DNA of 64,000 nt from Chrysopilus asiliformis (lineage: Eukaryota > Arthropoda > Insecta > Diptera > Rhagionidae): contig OZ035962.1 in the NCBI GenBank assembly GCA_964034945.1, positions 91,332,327 to 91,396,326 on the forward strand, read 5' to 3'. Of the stretch, positions 21,301 to 31,678 are shown one piece after another. Numbering within the stretch: position 1 is the first letter of the stretch; each line of letters starts with the position of its first letter. The notes under the pieces were generated by a model. The model did not search any database, was not told where the DNA came from, and saw nothing but the letters and a program-made list of their open reading frames with translations. The translations under genes were made by a program, and so were the position numbers.

Positions 21301-24300
21301 TTTATATATATATATTTTTGGTGGAAAATCGTTGAAAAATGGGGTACTACCGAAAAAATATAATTTACAGCAGCTTTTAGCCGAAGCATGAAATTTTTTT
21401 GCATGTTTAAATGTCGTGTTTGTTAAAATATAGCACTAAATTGTAAAAATCAGGACAGAAGTTTAGTTTCCGGGACCCGGGGACAACATGCCCAAAGCTG
21501 CAGCTTTTCCGTCAATTCTAGGGCGTATGGTTACCCTAATCATAGATTTCAATCTGAAAATCACAGGTGTGTTTTGCCACCCCTCCAAAACCAACGGGCC
21601 TTTCTCCCCCTTTCGGGGAACGACTTTGAATTTAACTGAAATAAAAGAAATTCACTCAAACATCCACACCAAAAGAAAAAATCAATATAAAGAAAAATAT
21701 CAGTTGTGGTCAACACAAAACTTTCTTCTACAAAATCTACGACCCTGCGCAATTTACGCTAGAGCACTGTCGCGTTGTCAACCTAAGACGACCTCCCAAT
21801 AAATTCTTGGTTTATTCAAAAATATCAAAAACGTACAAAATTTGAGATAACTTGAGAACTGTAAAAGATATCAATTTACGGTAAATGGCAAAAATGTAGA
21901 AAATGTTAACATCTTTAATTATTCTTTTAACTGATTTGTCGAAAAACCGTTAGTTTGCAAATTATTCGCAAACATATGATTTTTTACATATTAATGAAAA
22001 TATCTCAATAACGGTAAAAGATAACGGATAACGGTAAGAAACAAAATTGTGCAGAATGCCATTCTCATTAATTCACTTCATACATTCAGTCAGCAAAAAC
22101 CCGTTAGTTTTCGAGATAATCGCAAAAAACTGTTTTTTTTTGGAAATAACGGTTTATCTCGATAACAGGTTGAGATATCGAGTTATAGCTAAAGACAAAA
22201 GTGTGGGAAATTTTATTTTCTCCAAGTTTTGTCATACTTAAGGCCACTAAAAAACGCGTAGTTTGGGAGTAAATCGAGAAAAACGAAATTGCGATTTTTG
22301 AAAAACCGCCATTTTGGATACTTCCGGTTAACGGATTTCCACCAAAAGTTGATAGGATCGTCCCATTCATGGCGCTAGCTCTATTAGTTTTTGAGAAATC
22401 TTGTACACAGACTGACAGACTGACAGACAGACTGACAGACTGACAGACAGACTGACAGACAGAAAGACATTTTTTAAATATGGGAAATGTTTTTTAGGCA
22501 AAATTAAGGGGTCGAAATTTTTCATGAATACAATACTTTATTATACTCCGTAGAAGAAAGTAAAAACAGTGTTATGAGATTTTTTTCATGAAGAAAAGAA
22601 AAATTTTTTTTTAATATAAATTTCACACCAATAACAAAAATACAAAATGTCTGGTCAGTTTATGGTATTTTTCGAAACAGAAAGTCAAATTATTCAAAAC
22701 TAGCTTGCATACCCGTCGTTGCCGGGTTAAGTTTCTTCAAAAAATTTTTTTCTTTGATGGTCTATGTCTGAGCTAAACTTCAGGCCAATCGGCTCGGTAG
22801 TTTCCCCGCCAAAGGGTAACATAGAGGAAGAGCTAAGTTTCGAGATCACTTAACCCCCTTCCCTTACCCTCACACCTCTCAGGCTACTTTTTAATGGGTC
22901 TATGTTGGGGCTGGCCCCCGACGAACATCTATGCCACATTTCAGGCCAATCGGTTCAGTAGTTTCCCGCGAAAGAGTAACATAGAGGGAAAACTAAGTTT
23001 CGAAATAACTTTACTCCCTCCCCTTACTCCCCCCACCTCTCGCGCTACTTTTCCGTATGCCTATGTTGGAACCAGAACTACCATAGACACTCATGCCAAA
23101 TTTCAAGTCAATCGGTTCAGCCGTTTTTACGTGAAAGAGGAACAGACAGACAGACAGACAGACAGGTACCAACTCATTTTTATATATTAGCATTAGGGCC
23201 TGCAATATTACCGAGTTTCGGATTTACCGGTAAACGGTAAATATTTTTAGTAAAAACCGGTTTACCGGTATTTACCGGTAAATCGCTATTTAGATAAAAC
23301 AAATCATGTATAGCATATTAGTGACAGTGAGAGGGAAAAAAACGTACGAAGAAATAAGTAACAATAATTTTATAATATTTATAGTGTAAATCATAAAATC
23401 AAGAAAACAAGAACACATAATTATAACAATTCAATAATAAAACCAAAATACATTAATTACGGCTACAAATGCCAAATATGGTTGCTTTTTCTTTTCTGTT
23501 TTGTTTTGATTTTTTTTCTCTAATGTAATATCGTTGGCTAAAAGTGAAATTGTGCTAAGTCCATTTGGTATAATATTCCAGAAGAGCAATGAAAACCTTG
23601 TTAAATCGTTTTAATTCTCTTTCAATAATACTGAGTTTTATTTAAATGAGAAACATTGGGCTCAGTTTTCTTTAAATGAGACTCTGTTTTCTTTAAATGA
23701 AAATTAAAATGATTTAACAAGGGTTTTTATTGCTCTTCTGTCAAATTTGGTATAATAGACTTAGCACAATTTCACTTTTAGCCGACGATATGTATATTGC
23801 ATATTACATATTTTATCATTTACTTATGTACATGTACTAGAAGTATACTTCAGTTTGGTCTTACATTCGGAAAGCTTGTAAATATTGGGCTTTTTCGATA
23901 ATTAAGGTTTTCACAAAAAAATTTACGATTTTGACATTTTTGAATTATCAGAAAAGCCCATTATCATAAGTTATTTCATTAAAACATTTGAAGACCTCGG
24001 TGCTATTAAAGAAAAGGAGACGACTGAAAGCATTGTTTCATATAATTTGACGCAGAATTTTTTTTTCGAAAAATCTTTAATTTTTTCTAAGAGTTTTGTT
24101 TTGTGAAATTGAATATTTTTTTATTTGTTTATTTTTAAACGCTATTGAACATATTTTGGACTGTATTTTGTAGCCAATAATGCATTTTGAAAACCGCTAA
24201 TATCGTCTTGGGTGCCAGAAACAAAATATGGATTTATCTCAAATTAAAACGATGTAAGAATACATGTTTGATTTAAATTGTAATTTTTTAACTTTGTCCC

Positions 24301-26023
24301 AGAGCAAAAACTTCACGCTAATATCTTTTTTATCTCTCCTGAAAAATTTGAAAAAGTGGGGATGACCACTTTTTGCACCGAGGTCTTCATTTAGAAAAAA
24401 AAAATTACCAGAAGTTGTGTTTTAATTTTCAGCCTGACGTTTCGAGCCTTGTTTTGGCTCATTTTTAATGTAACATTTCCACAAAGTTTTTACGGCTAAA
24501 TATTAACAGTTACAACATATTGCATTTAAATGATCGTTTAACGCCTTTGAAGATGAACCAAAACAAGGTTCGAAACGTCAGGCTGGAAAATTAAAACTCA
24601 ACTTTTGCTTTTATTTCTTAAAATTGGACCGCTAAGCCCGCCAAACTAATACAAAAAAATACCGAAATACCGGTATTTTTTAAAAAAAATTTACCGGTAA
24701 TTTCGGTAGTGAAATTGGCCGGTAAAACCGGTAAACCGGTAAACCGGTAAACCGGTTTCCGGTATTGCAGCCCCTAATTAGCATGATATGATTAGTATGA
24801 TTAATTGCTTGAGAACAAAATAACTGTTGGACAGTGTATAATTTATGTCAACTTCTGTCTCACCAATTTTTACTTACCGAAAAGGCTTTAGTATTTCCAT
24901 TGCATAAATAATCAAATTCACTTTCATTGTTCATAAATGTCATATGAAATCCGTATTTCGTTCCAATTCCAAGGATCCTCATGGGATATGAAGCCTTACC
25001 GGAGTCTAAATCATAGCCGCGTTCCAGATTCCATTGCGACGAGCGAAGATTGCCAGTTAAAAGTCCATTCTTTTCAAACGTACTAGAAATCTTATTTTGT
25101 AACAAAGATAAAATTCAATATCTTTAAACCACAACCTGTTAGCTTGGAATAATTCATTGGCACTATACGAATTAAAAGTGTGACAAATTCCCAACTCTGT
25201 TAAGGTTTCCATGTGCTCCCATTTTTCATGAATTATCCGAACCCAATTTTCACCAATATTTAACTTTGTGCTAACGTTAAATAACTGTTCAATGATATTA
25301 AAATTTGTAGATGGAAATTTCAACTCCCTGTGGTAGCTGTTACAGATCTGTGTAACCGCTAAAAATCGTTCATAACTTTCATAGAATTTTTAAAAAATCT
25401 GTCAATATTTAAAAGTGAAAATATTTGGTACATATCCCAACTAGCATTTTTGGTGTATGACACGTATTTGCCACTAGAAGTGTATCTAAAATGGTATGCA
25501 GATGTGTTCCATATACCAAAAACGCTAGTAGGGATACGCCCAATTTATGGTTTTATCATATAGGATATAAAAAACAACAATTTACAACATATAAAGTAAT
25601 TCTAACAACTTACTCTTTTTCAGTAATATTGCACACTTTCAAATCGGTGTTACATTCACTGTATTTCTGGTAAATATCAGTATAATTAAAAACAGTAGCG
25701 TCCAGTGGCGGAGGGCAAACGGTTATTGCAGGAAATGGTAAATTCGAAACTGGTATTTGCTTCTCAGACATTGATATCAAAACAGGGACTTTCCACCAGT
25801 ATTGCCAACTATTGTAAACCATATACCCTCCAAAATACGCAGAGGTAAGTATTGTTAATAACCAAAATATTCTGCAATAAATTTAAAATAATTATAGAAT
25901 TGAATCTGTTGAATGCAAAACATATCCCCTGCTAGTTCAAAGTCATTTTTATAGATAATCAATTTTTTTAGGGGTTTCCTTTTTGACAACATTTTGTTCA
26001 ACACTATCTAAAGAGTTTTCCAT
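18342..26023 (-). CDS. Pickpocket-type DEG/ENaC channel gene 4, first exon truncated
   Basis: Exons 2-8: 25614..25871, 25136..25375, 24878..25082, 19177..19310, 18987..19117, 18599..18830, 18342..18543; all in phase and open (466 residues without exon 1). Exon 1 survives only as 25949..26023: an ATG and 24 codons, then TAA, before the block that elsewhere holds the HG motif and RHWIER. Intron 4 is 5.57 kb and full of transposons. TM1, IPFPAITVCP, GICHTFNS, DYLCNGNTKAF, HPPNELPS, RQCYFTDERYLRFFRVYTQ, CHCLPTC and the TM2 block are present. The TM2 block reads DCGALLGLF, with Ala at a Gly that every other copy keeps. Either a pseudogene or dependent on an unseen alternative first exon. Confidence 0.82.
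19644..20396. repeat. Inverted-repeat element in intron 4 of gene 4
   Basis: Ends CTGGGCGCCAATCTTGTATT / complement of CTGGGCACCAATCTTGTACT, continuing with GCGACGCGTCTGC in both. 753 bp; no clear target duplication and no transposase. A DNA-transposon derivative of unknown class. Confidence 0.65.
20635..21261. mobile_element. Harbinger-like MITE with start of a gene, AAT duplication
   Basis: Termini GGGCGCATTCACG plus CTCAACGGTTGAG words on both sides, flanked by AAT at 20632-20634 and 21262-21264. Inside, an ATG at 20780 opens a 22-codon frame (MENQWFLEFLAEDD…) that stops at 20846-20848. That peptide resembles the acidic start of a Harbinger transposase; this is inference. Lies in intron 4 of gene 4. 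Confidence 0.65.
22380..22565. repeat. CAGACTGA microsatellite and R2-like end
   Basis: Repeats of ACAGACTGAC/ACAGACAG at about 22397-22467, followed by AT-rich text ending GTAGAAGAAAGTAAAAAC, like the R2 boundary. 21835-22380 upstream has repeated 'atctcgataacgg' phrases without coding content. Confidence 0.5.
22700..23193 (-). mobile_element. Helitron-like non-autonomous element
   Basis: On the minus strand the element ends in a hairpin (ACCCGGCAACGACGGGT core) followed by ATGCAAGCTAG and then T, the CTAG-T end typical of Helitrons. The body has three diverged copies of a phrase with 'ccaatcggttcagtagttt' and a CAGA microsatellite; the other end reads CTAATATATAAAAATGAG (minus sense), as in non-autonomous Lep1-like Helitrons. 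No Rep/helicase. The 5' end is obscured by a hAT insertion at 23194. Confidence 0.65.
23530..23788. mobile_element. Fold-back MITE, copy 1 (nested in the hAT element)
   Basis: The whole 259 bp is an imperfect palindrome: CGTTGGCTAAAAGTGAAATT … complement at the right end, with arms running through GTGCTAAGTCCA, AGAAGAGCAAT and the AACCTTGTTAAATC region. A second copy is at 34761-34991. It could form a long hairpin RNA if transcribed. Confidence 0.85.
24413..24606. repeat. Inverted repeat nested in the hAT element
   Basis: Arms of about 50 bp: TTTTCAGCCTGACGTTTCGA with TTGTTTTGGCTCAT on the left, complement on the right (AACCAAAACAAGGTTCGAAA, then CGTCAGGCTGGAAAA). A fold-back element inside the hAT interior. 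Confidence 0.75.
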
Positions 26024-26431
26024 TTAAATATTGTACAAAAACGAATTAAACTTGTTGATTGTTCAGTTAAAACTAAGTAAATCGATTTTCATATGTTTAC
26101 TAATTGGTTTAGATTTTTATGCGAATGAGTCATTTTTTTTGCAAATAGAATCATTTTTACTACATTTCGGCTAATTGGTAAAATTCAATTATTTGCAATC
26201 AAATTAATTTTTATTGCGTAAATGATATGCTTGTCAAACAAAAAAAAAACATTTCTACCACATGAAATAAAAAAATATGACGGAAAAAAATCATAATAAA
26301 AAAAGTTCCCATTCAAAGAAATTATAAAAGGTGTTACAGAATAACCAATTGTTAAAAAAAAGCCAGCAAGGATACTAAAATTTTATTGTTTCATTTTTTT
26401 TTGTTCACATTTACAGCATGTAAATAAAAAT
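26024..26431. other. Spacer between genes 4 and 5
   Basis: AT-rich; an AATAAA at about 26380 on the minus strand probably serves gene 5, whose stop is about 50 bp away. No other feature recognised. Confidence 0.5.
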
Positions 26432-29400
26432 TTATGTCCTTTTAAAATTGCAAAACACACGCAATGTACAAAAATAAAATATTTCAATAACGCTGACAAC
26501 TGAAACTCCCAAGAAAAGCCCCATTAAGCCACCACAGTCGGCAATAAATTCTGTCGTGCCATAAAGTTCCGATCTCCTCTTCTCATGTGTGTAAGGATGT
26601 GCAAAGAAAAGCTTTACACGTGACACGTGCGATCTAATTAAAAAAAATGTATTTTACGCGTTAATTTTCACACCTCTTGCAGTTTTAATTACACACCCTT
26701 CAAAAAGTGACACATCCCACTTTAATGCCGTCATCACCTTTTCAAACTCCTGATTGCTTTGCGAGACTGAGACGGAGAAGGACAAAGAATTACACGCAGG
26801 TAGACATTGACAGGATTTGTAGCTTTTCAATTTGGAATTTTGATTTTCCGGACGATTTTCTTCCAATTCGTATAAATAGACTTCCTCTTCTGCATTTCGA
26901 TAGCAAGCAATATCAGCTACTGTGCATATTCGAGTGTCAATTGTAGCTGTAAGTTTAAGAGCAAGTTGAAAAAAATATAGAAAAATGTGTATTTAGACGC
27001 CGATATTTAATTTCGCGAATTTTATCCTGTGACACAAAAATTCTGAATAAAATTCACGGAAAAATTCACGGAAAAATTTCACAAAAATCGCACGTGTACA
27101 AGTTTCCTTAGAATTCCATAAAAAAATATATAAAAAATCCTCACCAACTTTACAAAACTTAGTTTTTACGAACAATTTAATATAGAAAGTTAAAAAAAAA
27201 CCCACAGAAAACATTATTTTCATACCTGGAAATGAAAATTTAGCACAACCACATTTTTCAAAAGTGTAATTTGCTATACACTCTATTTCGCAGTTATTTT
27301 GGTTATAAACTCGAAAATATCTTAAATATTTTTCGTCACTAAAATAACATTGCCTCCTATTTAAGAATAATTAGGTTATGATATTTAATTTAATTGATTC
27401 AAAATCGTTTTTACGCATTTGGATCATAACTGCGTAAACTTTCCGATGTTGAAATGGCTTGTGGTTCGATAGATACCAACATTTCTTTGTCGTCTGGCAC
27501 GCGAAAATGTAATCGTCCACTTTGGGGTATTTCATCAGGTGAATGGAGTTGTACCTGTAAAAAATTAGATTAAAATTTACTCTATATGAGAATTATTTAT
27601 ATACATTGAAAGCTCCGTTGGCGGACACCCTCCATAACCCGATTGGAATCTTGTGCCCGTGATAGCTCGTTTATGGGAGCTTTCACTGTAGTAGTATAAC
27701 AGATTTCATCAAATAAATCATCGGCCAAAGAAATAAACTACAAGAGGATATTTGGGATGACCGTTTGCACCTGGAGATCATAACTCTCGAAAGAATTGAG
27801 GTAGAGACTCGAAATTTTATACAGAGAAGTTTTCGTAAAAAATAAGGCCACCGTCCTTCTGTTTTCTCTCCACAAATATAGGCACCTAAATAGCATCGAA
27901 GAGCACGGGCACATGAGTTTTTGTTCTTTGCGACCTAAAGATGCAGCAGTTTACGCATACAAGAAACTTAACAAGTGACGAGAACGACAGGCTGATTAAT
28001 AAATTGCCACAATTGCTTTAATTAGGAAATTGGTGATCGACAGACCGACTTTGGGTGAATATTACGGCGTGCAATCGGAGCAAAGTCCGTCATAAAATAG
28101 TCCTTAATCTATCGCCATATGATTTTTCTTGCTCGCTGTCTGTTTAGGTGATATATTATATAGCAGTATATTAGATTTAGTTTACTGTTTGTAACACATC
28201 GAACCCAGCGGACACAAAAATGAACTACACCTGGGTGTTAGGGATGACAAAAGATTTTGGTTTCCGTATGTCCGTCCGCCTTTCTGTTCGTGAACTCGTT
28301 ATCCATACATCAAAATCCGATCGGACCACTGCTTCTTCCCCCTCCCATATAAATAGAATACTTTTTTCTTGTTTTCTCGAAAACTGTTCATCGGATCGAA
28401 AAACTTATTTAAATAAAATGTGTTTAGAATATGATTTTACGTAACAGTTCCATACATTAGAATCCAATCCGACCATTCTTATGCATCTATCCTATACAAA
28501 TGGATTTTTTAAAATAAATACTTTGTCTGTCATCGTATAGAGTATTTGACTATAGGCAGAGAACAAATAATCTAGAGAATAAACTCTTAGAACAAATTTT
28601 TAGAGAAAATTTTTCCACTGTGAGATGAAGCAAGAGGATCCGATGTAACACGGAAAAAATTATCCATTCGATTCCTCCATCTCATTGAATAGATACGCCG
28701 AAAATGATTAGAAAATGTTCTCTCTGCTTCGTGCTCCCTAGTCTAAAAGTAATTAACTTTTAGGCCGTAGCTAGTGAATGATAGGGACATTTTCCCCTCT
28801 TCGAAGGGAAAATTTGTCAAAAATTTGTTCGGCAGAGTTTTTTCTATATATTCCTTATTCTATGCTATAGGCCTCTGACAATTGTAACTTTTTTTCTGTC
28901 AATTTCTTCATCTCTGTTCGGTCGGTAATTCATGTAAGCATTCGAAAGAGAAAGAAAAATCCGCTCAAAGATTTATGTGATGAAATGCCGTCAGATCACG
29001 CTGTCGCATAAATCTTGAAGCAGTTATTTTGGACCGGCTTAATTTGTGAAATGGCAGCTTCAGAATTGACATTCTAATGTCGAAATTGCGACGTGGCAAA
29101 CCACTGAAAACTGTTCCTCACCATGGGTATCGTTGTGCATCCCATTCGCACAACATCGATGTGCCCGCGACAAAAATGGCTTATCGCTGCGATTTGCATG
29201 TTGACGTACACTCTCGAAAAAATCCGGGGACGAATTAACTCCGCCTGAAAACATAGCTAAAAGTTTAACACCGTAGCGCGGAGTTATTTTTAAATTTGTA
29301 TTTTACGGAGCTAAATATTCAATTTAACACCGTTTTGACCTAAATTTTAAATGAACTCCGAAAAGGAGTCAAAAATTCACTACAACTCCTTTTAGGAGTT

Positions 29401-30994
29401 ATTTAATTGTAAAGGATGTTCACGTTTAGTAGAGGCTTGCCAATTGGCTTCAACAGCCTATTGGGAAGGCAAATGGTTTACAATTCGAGAGGTCCCGTGT
29501 TCGAGTCCCGGCAGAGACATGTAAGAAAAATTTTTAACAAGTAATATTAACTTTGGAAACACGAAAAAAAAACTCAAAACATCTCAAATGCTTGCAGAAA
29601 AAAGAGAATTTGCGAGGTTTTTTTCTTGGTAATAAGTTGGGTTTAACACCGAAAAATTGTTAAAAATTAACACCCATAAGGAATTGTTGTGAACTCCCTA
29701 GCCCGGTGCTCGATTTTCTCCAATAGGTGATGGACTCCCTCAAACTCCCTTTCGGTGCGTAATCGACTCCATTTTTTCGAGAGTGTAATATGTGACTAAA
29801 GACGAAACGGCTGCTTAAATGCTATTTAAGTAAGTTACCATCAATATCCCAGAGTAATTTTTTTAACCTTCCGATGCCCACAAAATTTTGAACAAAATTT
29901 CCTCTTACTTACATTGAAACCTTGCATAGCACCCTTGCAAACGTAATCTACATTAGACTCTTCATTCATAAGCTGAATATAAAAGCTATTTCTCCTACCA
30001 GCTCCAAATGCCCTATAAGGATAGGACAACCTATCGGCGTCTACTTGATATCCAGCTTCTTGACTCCAAGTAGTTTCCACATCATTGTCTAAAAATTGAT
30101 ATTTGTTGAAAGTACTAGAAAAGAAATTAAAAGCCATTTAAGATATTCCAAACTAAGATCTAAAAATTAATTTACTTATTCTCCCTAAACATGGCGTCAG
30201 CATTCAGAGAATTAAATGTGAAACAAATTCCAGAATCTGTGATACTTTTTGTCAAAAGTGATGAGCAATCACTTTGATTTGCCCATTTACACGTGGATGA
30301 AAATAAAAAGTCATCAAACGGATTGATTTCTTCCAAAATTTTGATGACATCCACGTCAATTGAGGTATTCAGTTTCGGTATCAGTTTCTGAAGCTGTGGA
30401 TACCGGCAGACTTGAGTCAATGCCAAAAACCGCGTGTACCTAAAAGAATTTTCACACAAAAATATTCATTCCACACATCAAAATCACATTTAGCAAATTT
30501 TACTCATCCATAGTAACATTGCACACATCTAATTGGTCCAACTGAATCGGGCAGCTTTTCATTTTGTGATAGACTTCGGTGTAATCAATTAAATCTTTGG
30601 AGGCTTTTTGCTGCGGGCAAATTGTGATTGCTGGAAACGGAATCAAAGAAATCGCTGTCGATTTCTCGGAAAATGTAATAATAACCGGAAACTCTTTCCA
30701 ATATAGCCATGAGCTGTAGACCATATATGAGCCAAGATATACTGACAGAAGTATCACCAATGTCCAAAACAATCTTAGAGAGTGAAGAAAACATTAATGA
30801 TATTTTTTTTAAATAAACAGTTTTTTTTACCTTTCAATCCAGTGTCTTCCTGTTTCTGTCACATAACGCAATCCATCCACACTGGCATTACTACAGTAAT
30901 CGGAAAATCCCCTCCAACACTTAACTTGATATCTTTTTAATTTCTCGATTTTTTCCGAGTTTGCCGAAGTTGTTGGTTCTGGATTACATTCCAT
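26432..30994 (-). CDS. Pickpocket-type DEG/ENaC channel gene 5 (complete)
   Basis: Exons: 30831..30994, 30504..30773, 30176..30439, 29913..30114, 27415..27554, 27226..27356, 26697..26946, 26432..26633; 1623 nt, 540 residues. Blocks: SNASVDGLRY (Asp in place of the HG histidine), RHWIER, TM1 (FWTLVILLSVYLGSYMVY), IPFPAITICPQQ, GICFTFNS, DYVCKGAMQGFN, HSPDEIP, RQCYFSDEKYLRYFRVYNQ, CQCLPACNS, then SELYGTTEFIADCGGLMGLF and GVS; ends CNFKRT. The exon 7 donor (GG then GTGTGT) was chosen by phase and is less certain. Intron 4 (2.4 kb) holds two TA-flanked MITEs. Channel subunit; sensory role inferred. Confidence 0.93.
27604..27688. mobile_element. 85-bp TA-flanked mini-element in intron 4 of gene 5
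   Basis: CATTGAAAGCTCC at the left and the complement of CAGTGAAAGCTCC at the right, with TA at 27602-27603 and 27689-27690. End sequence of the CAGTGAA…CTCC type resembles pogo/Tigger-like elements; superfamily is inferred. Confidence 0.65.
29209..29785. mobile_element. TA-flanked MITE with tRNA-like segment (gene 5 intron 4)
   Basis: TIRs CACTCTCGAAAAAAT / complement, TA at 29207-29208 and 29786-29787, 577 bp. The interior has GGAGT-rich motifs (ACTCCTTTTAGGAGT at its centre) and, at 29429-29520, a segment containing the polymerase III B-box-like GTGTTCGAGTCCC. That segment lacks a pairing acceptor stem, so it is not a tRNA gene. Confidence 0.75.
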
Positions 30995-31314
30995 CTCGAC
31001 AAGTGGTTAAATTGTAACAATAAACATATTAGCATTTTGTGTTATTAAGCAGTTTTTCAGAGATTTGTACTCGATGTTAATCCTTATCAGATAAAATTAT
31101 TTTTAATTAGGTTAAACGATGTAAGTACCTTGAAATTCACGACACAATTTTATCCGGTCTCGATAAGAAACCCGCAGATGCAGATTATTTTTCGTGACCT
31201 TACCCACGTTTTTAAATCTTTAAATTGTAGCTATGGCTGAGTTCAATTTTGATGGTTTCGCGAAATGGAAATCAATTTATTTCATTTCAATTACAAAAAA
31301 AATTGAAGGAACTT

Positions 31315-31510
31315 AAAAAAAAACTTTTTTATATTAAAAAAAATTTACTAAAAAGGAGAAAAAATAATTTTTGAGTGTTGTGAATCAGAAATAAAAGCGT
31401 GAAAAGAACTTATTTTATTTTTAAATGCTTTTATCTCGCTTTTATTTGTGATACACAGCGCAAAAAAAAAATTTAGTGGATTTTTATAAGATTTTTTAAT
31501 TTTTTTTATG
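31315..31510. repeat. Fold-back repeat R3, copy 2
   Basis: Same plan as 15509-15690: TACTAAAAAGGAGAAAAAA left of centre, CAGAAATAAAAGCG near the middle, then TTATCTCGCTTTTATTTGTG and CACAGCGC on the right. Confidence 0.65.
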
Positions 31511-31678
31511 ATATCTTTTGTATTTGATTGGTATGACTAAAAATCAAAAATGACGCCTGCCTCACTTCACGCTTATACAGTTGTGTCAGAAAAAAAGAAC
31601 CGCGTTTTTTTTACAAAATAGAAAAGATATTTCCGTGGGCCTTTATGGTCACCATCGTGCCACCAGAGGGCTACGACG

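Larger units (their letters stand above)
23194..24776. mobile_element. hAT-type element with perfect 8-bp duplication
   Basis: Termini TAGGGCCTGCAATA / TAGGGGCTGCAATA with subterminal ACCGGTAAACCGGT arrays on both sides, flanked by ATTAGCAT at 23186-23193 and 24777-24784. 8-bp duplications and short TIRs mark hAT (established knowledge). No hAT transposase (no hATC dimerisation block) is present. It hosts two nested fold-back elements (23530-23788 and 24413-24606). Sits in intron 4 of gene 4. Confidence 0.85.

Noticed and set aside
25949..26023. Complete alternative first exon for gene 4
   Set aside because: Only 24 codons before TAA, no donor GT that would join exon 2 in phase while supplying the HG and RHWIER blocks.
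29429..29520. Possible tRNA gene
   Set aside because: B-box-like T arm present but one mismatch in its stem, no pairing acceptor stem and no good A box or anticodon arm.
30585..30794. 69-codon frame overlapping exon 2 of gene 5
   Set aside because: Shadow of the channel exon in another frame on the same strand.
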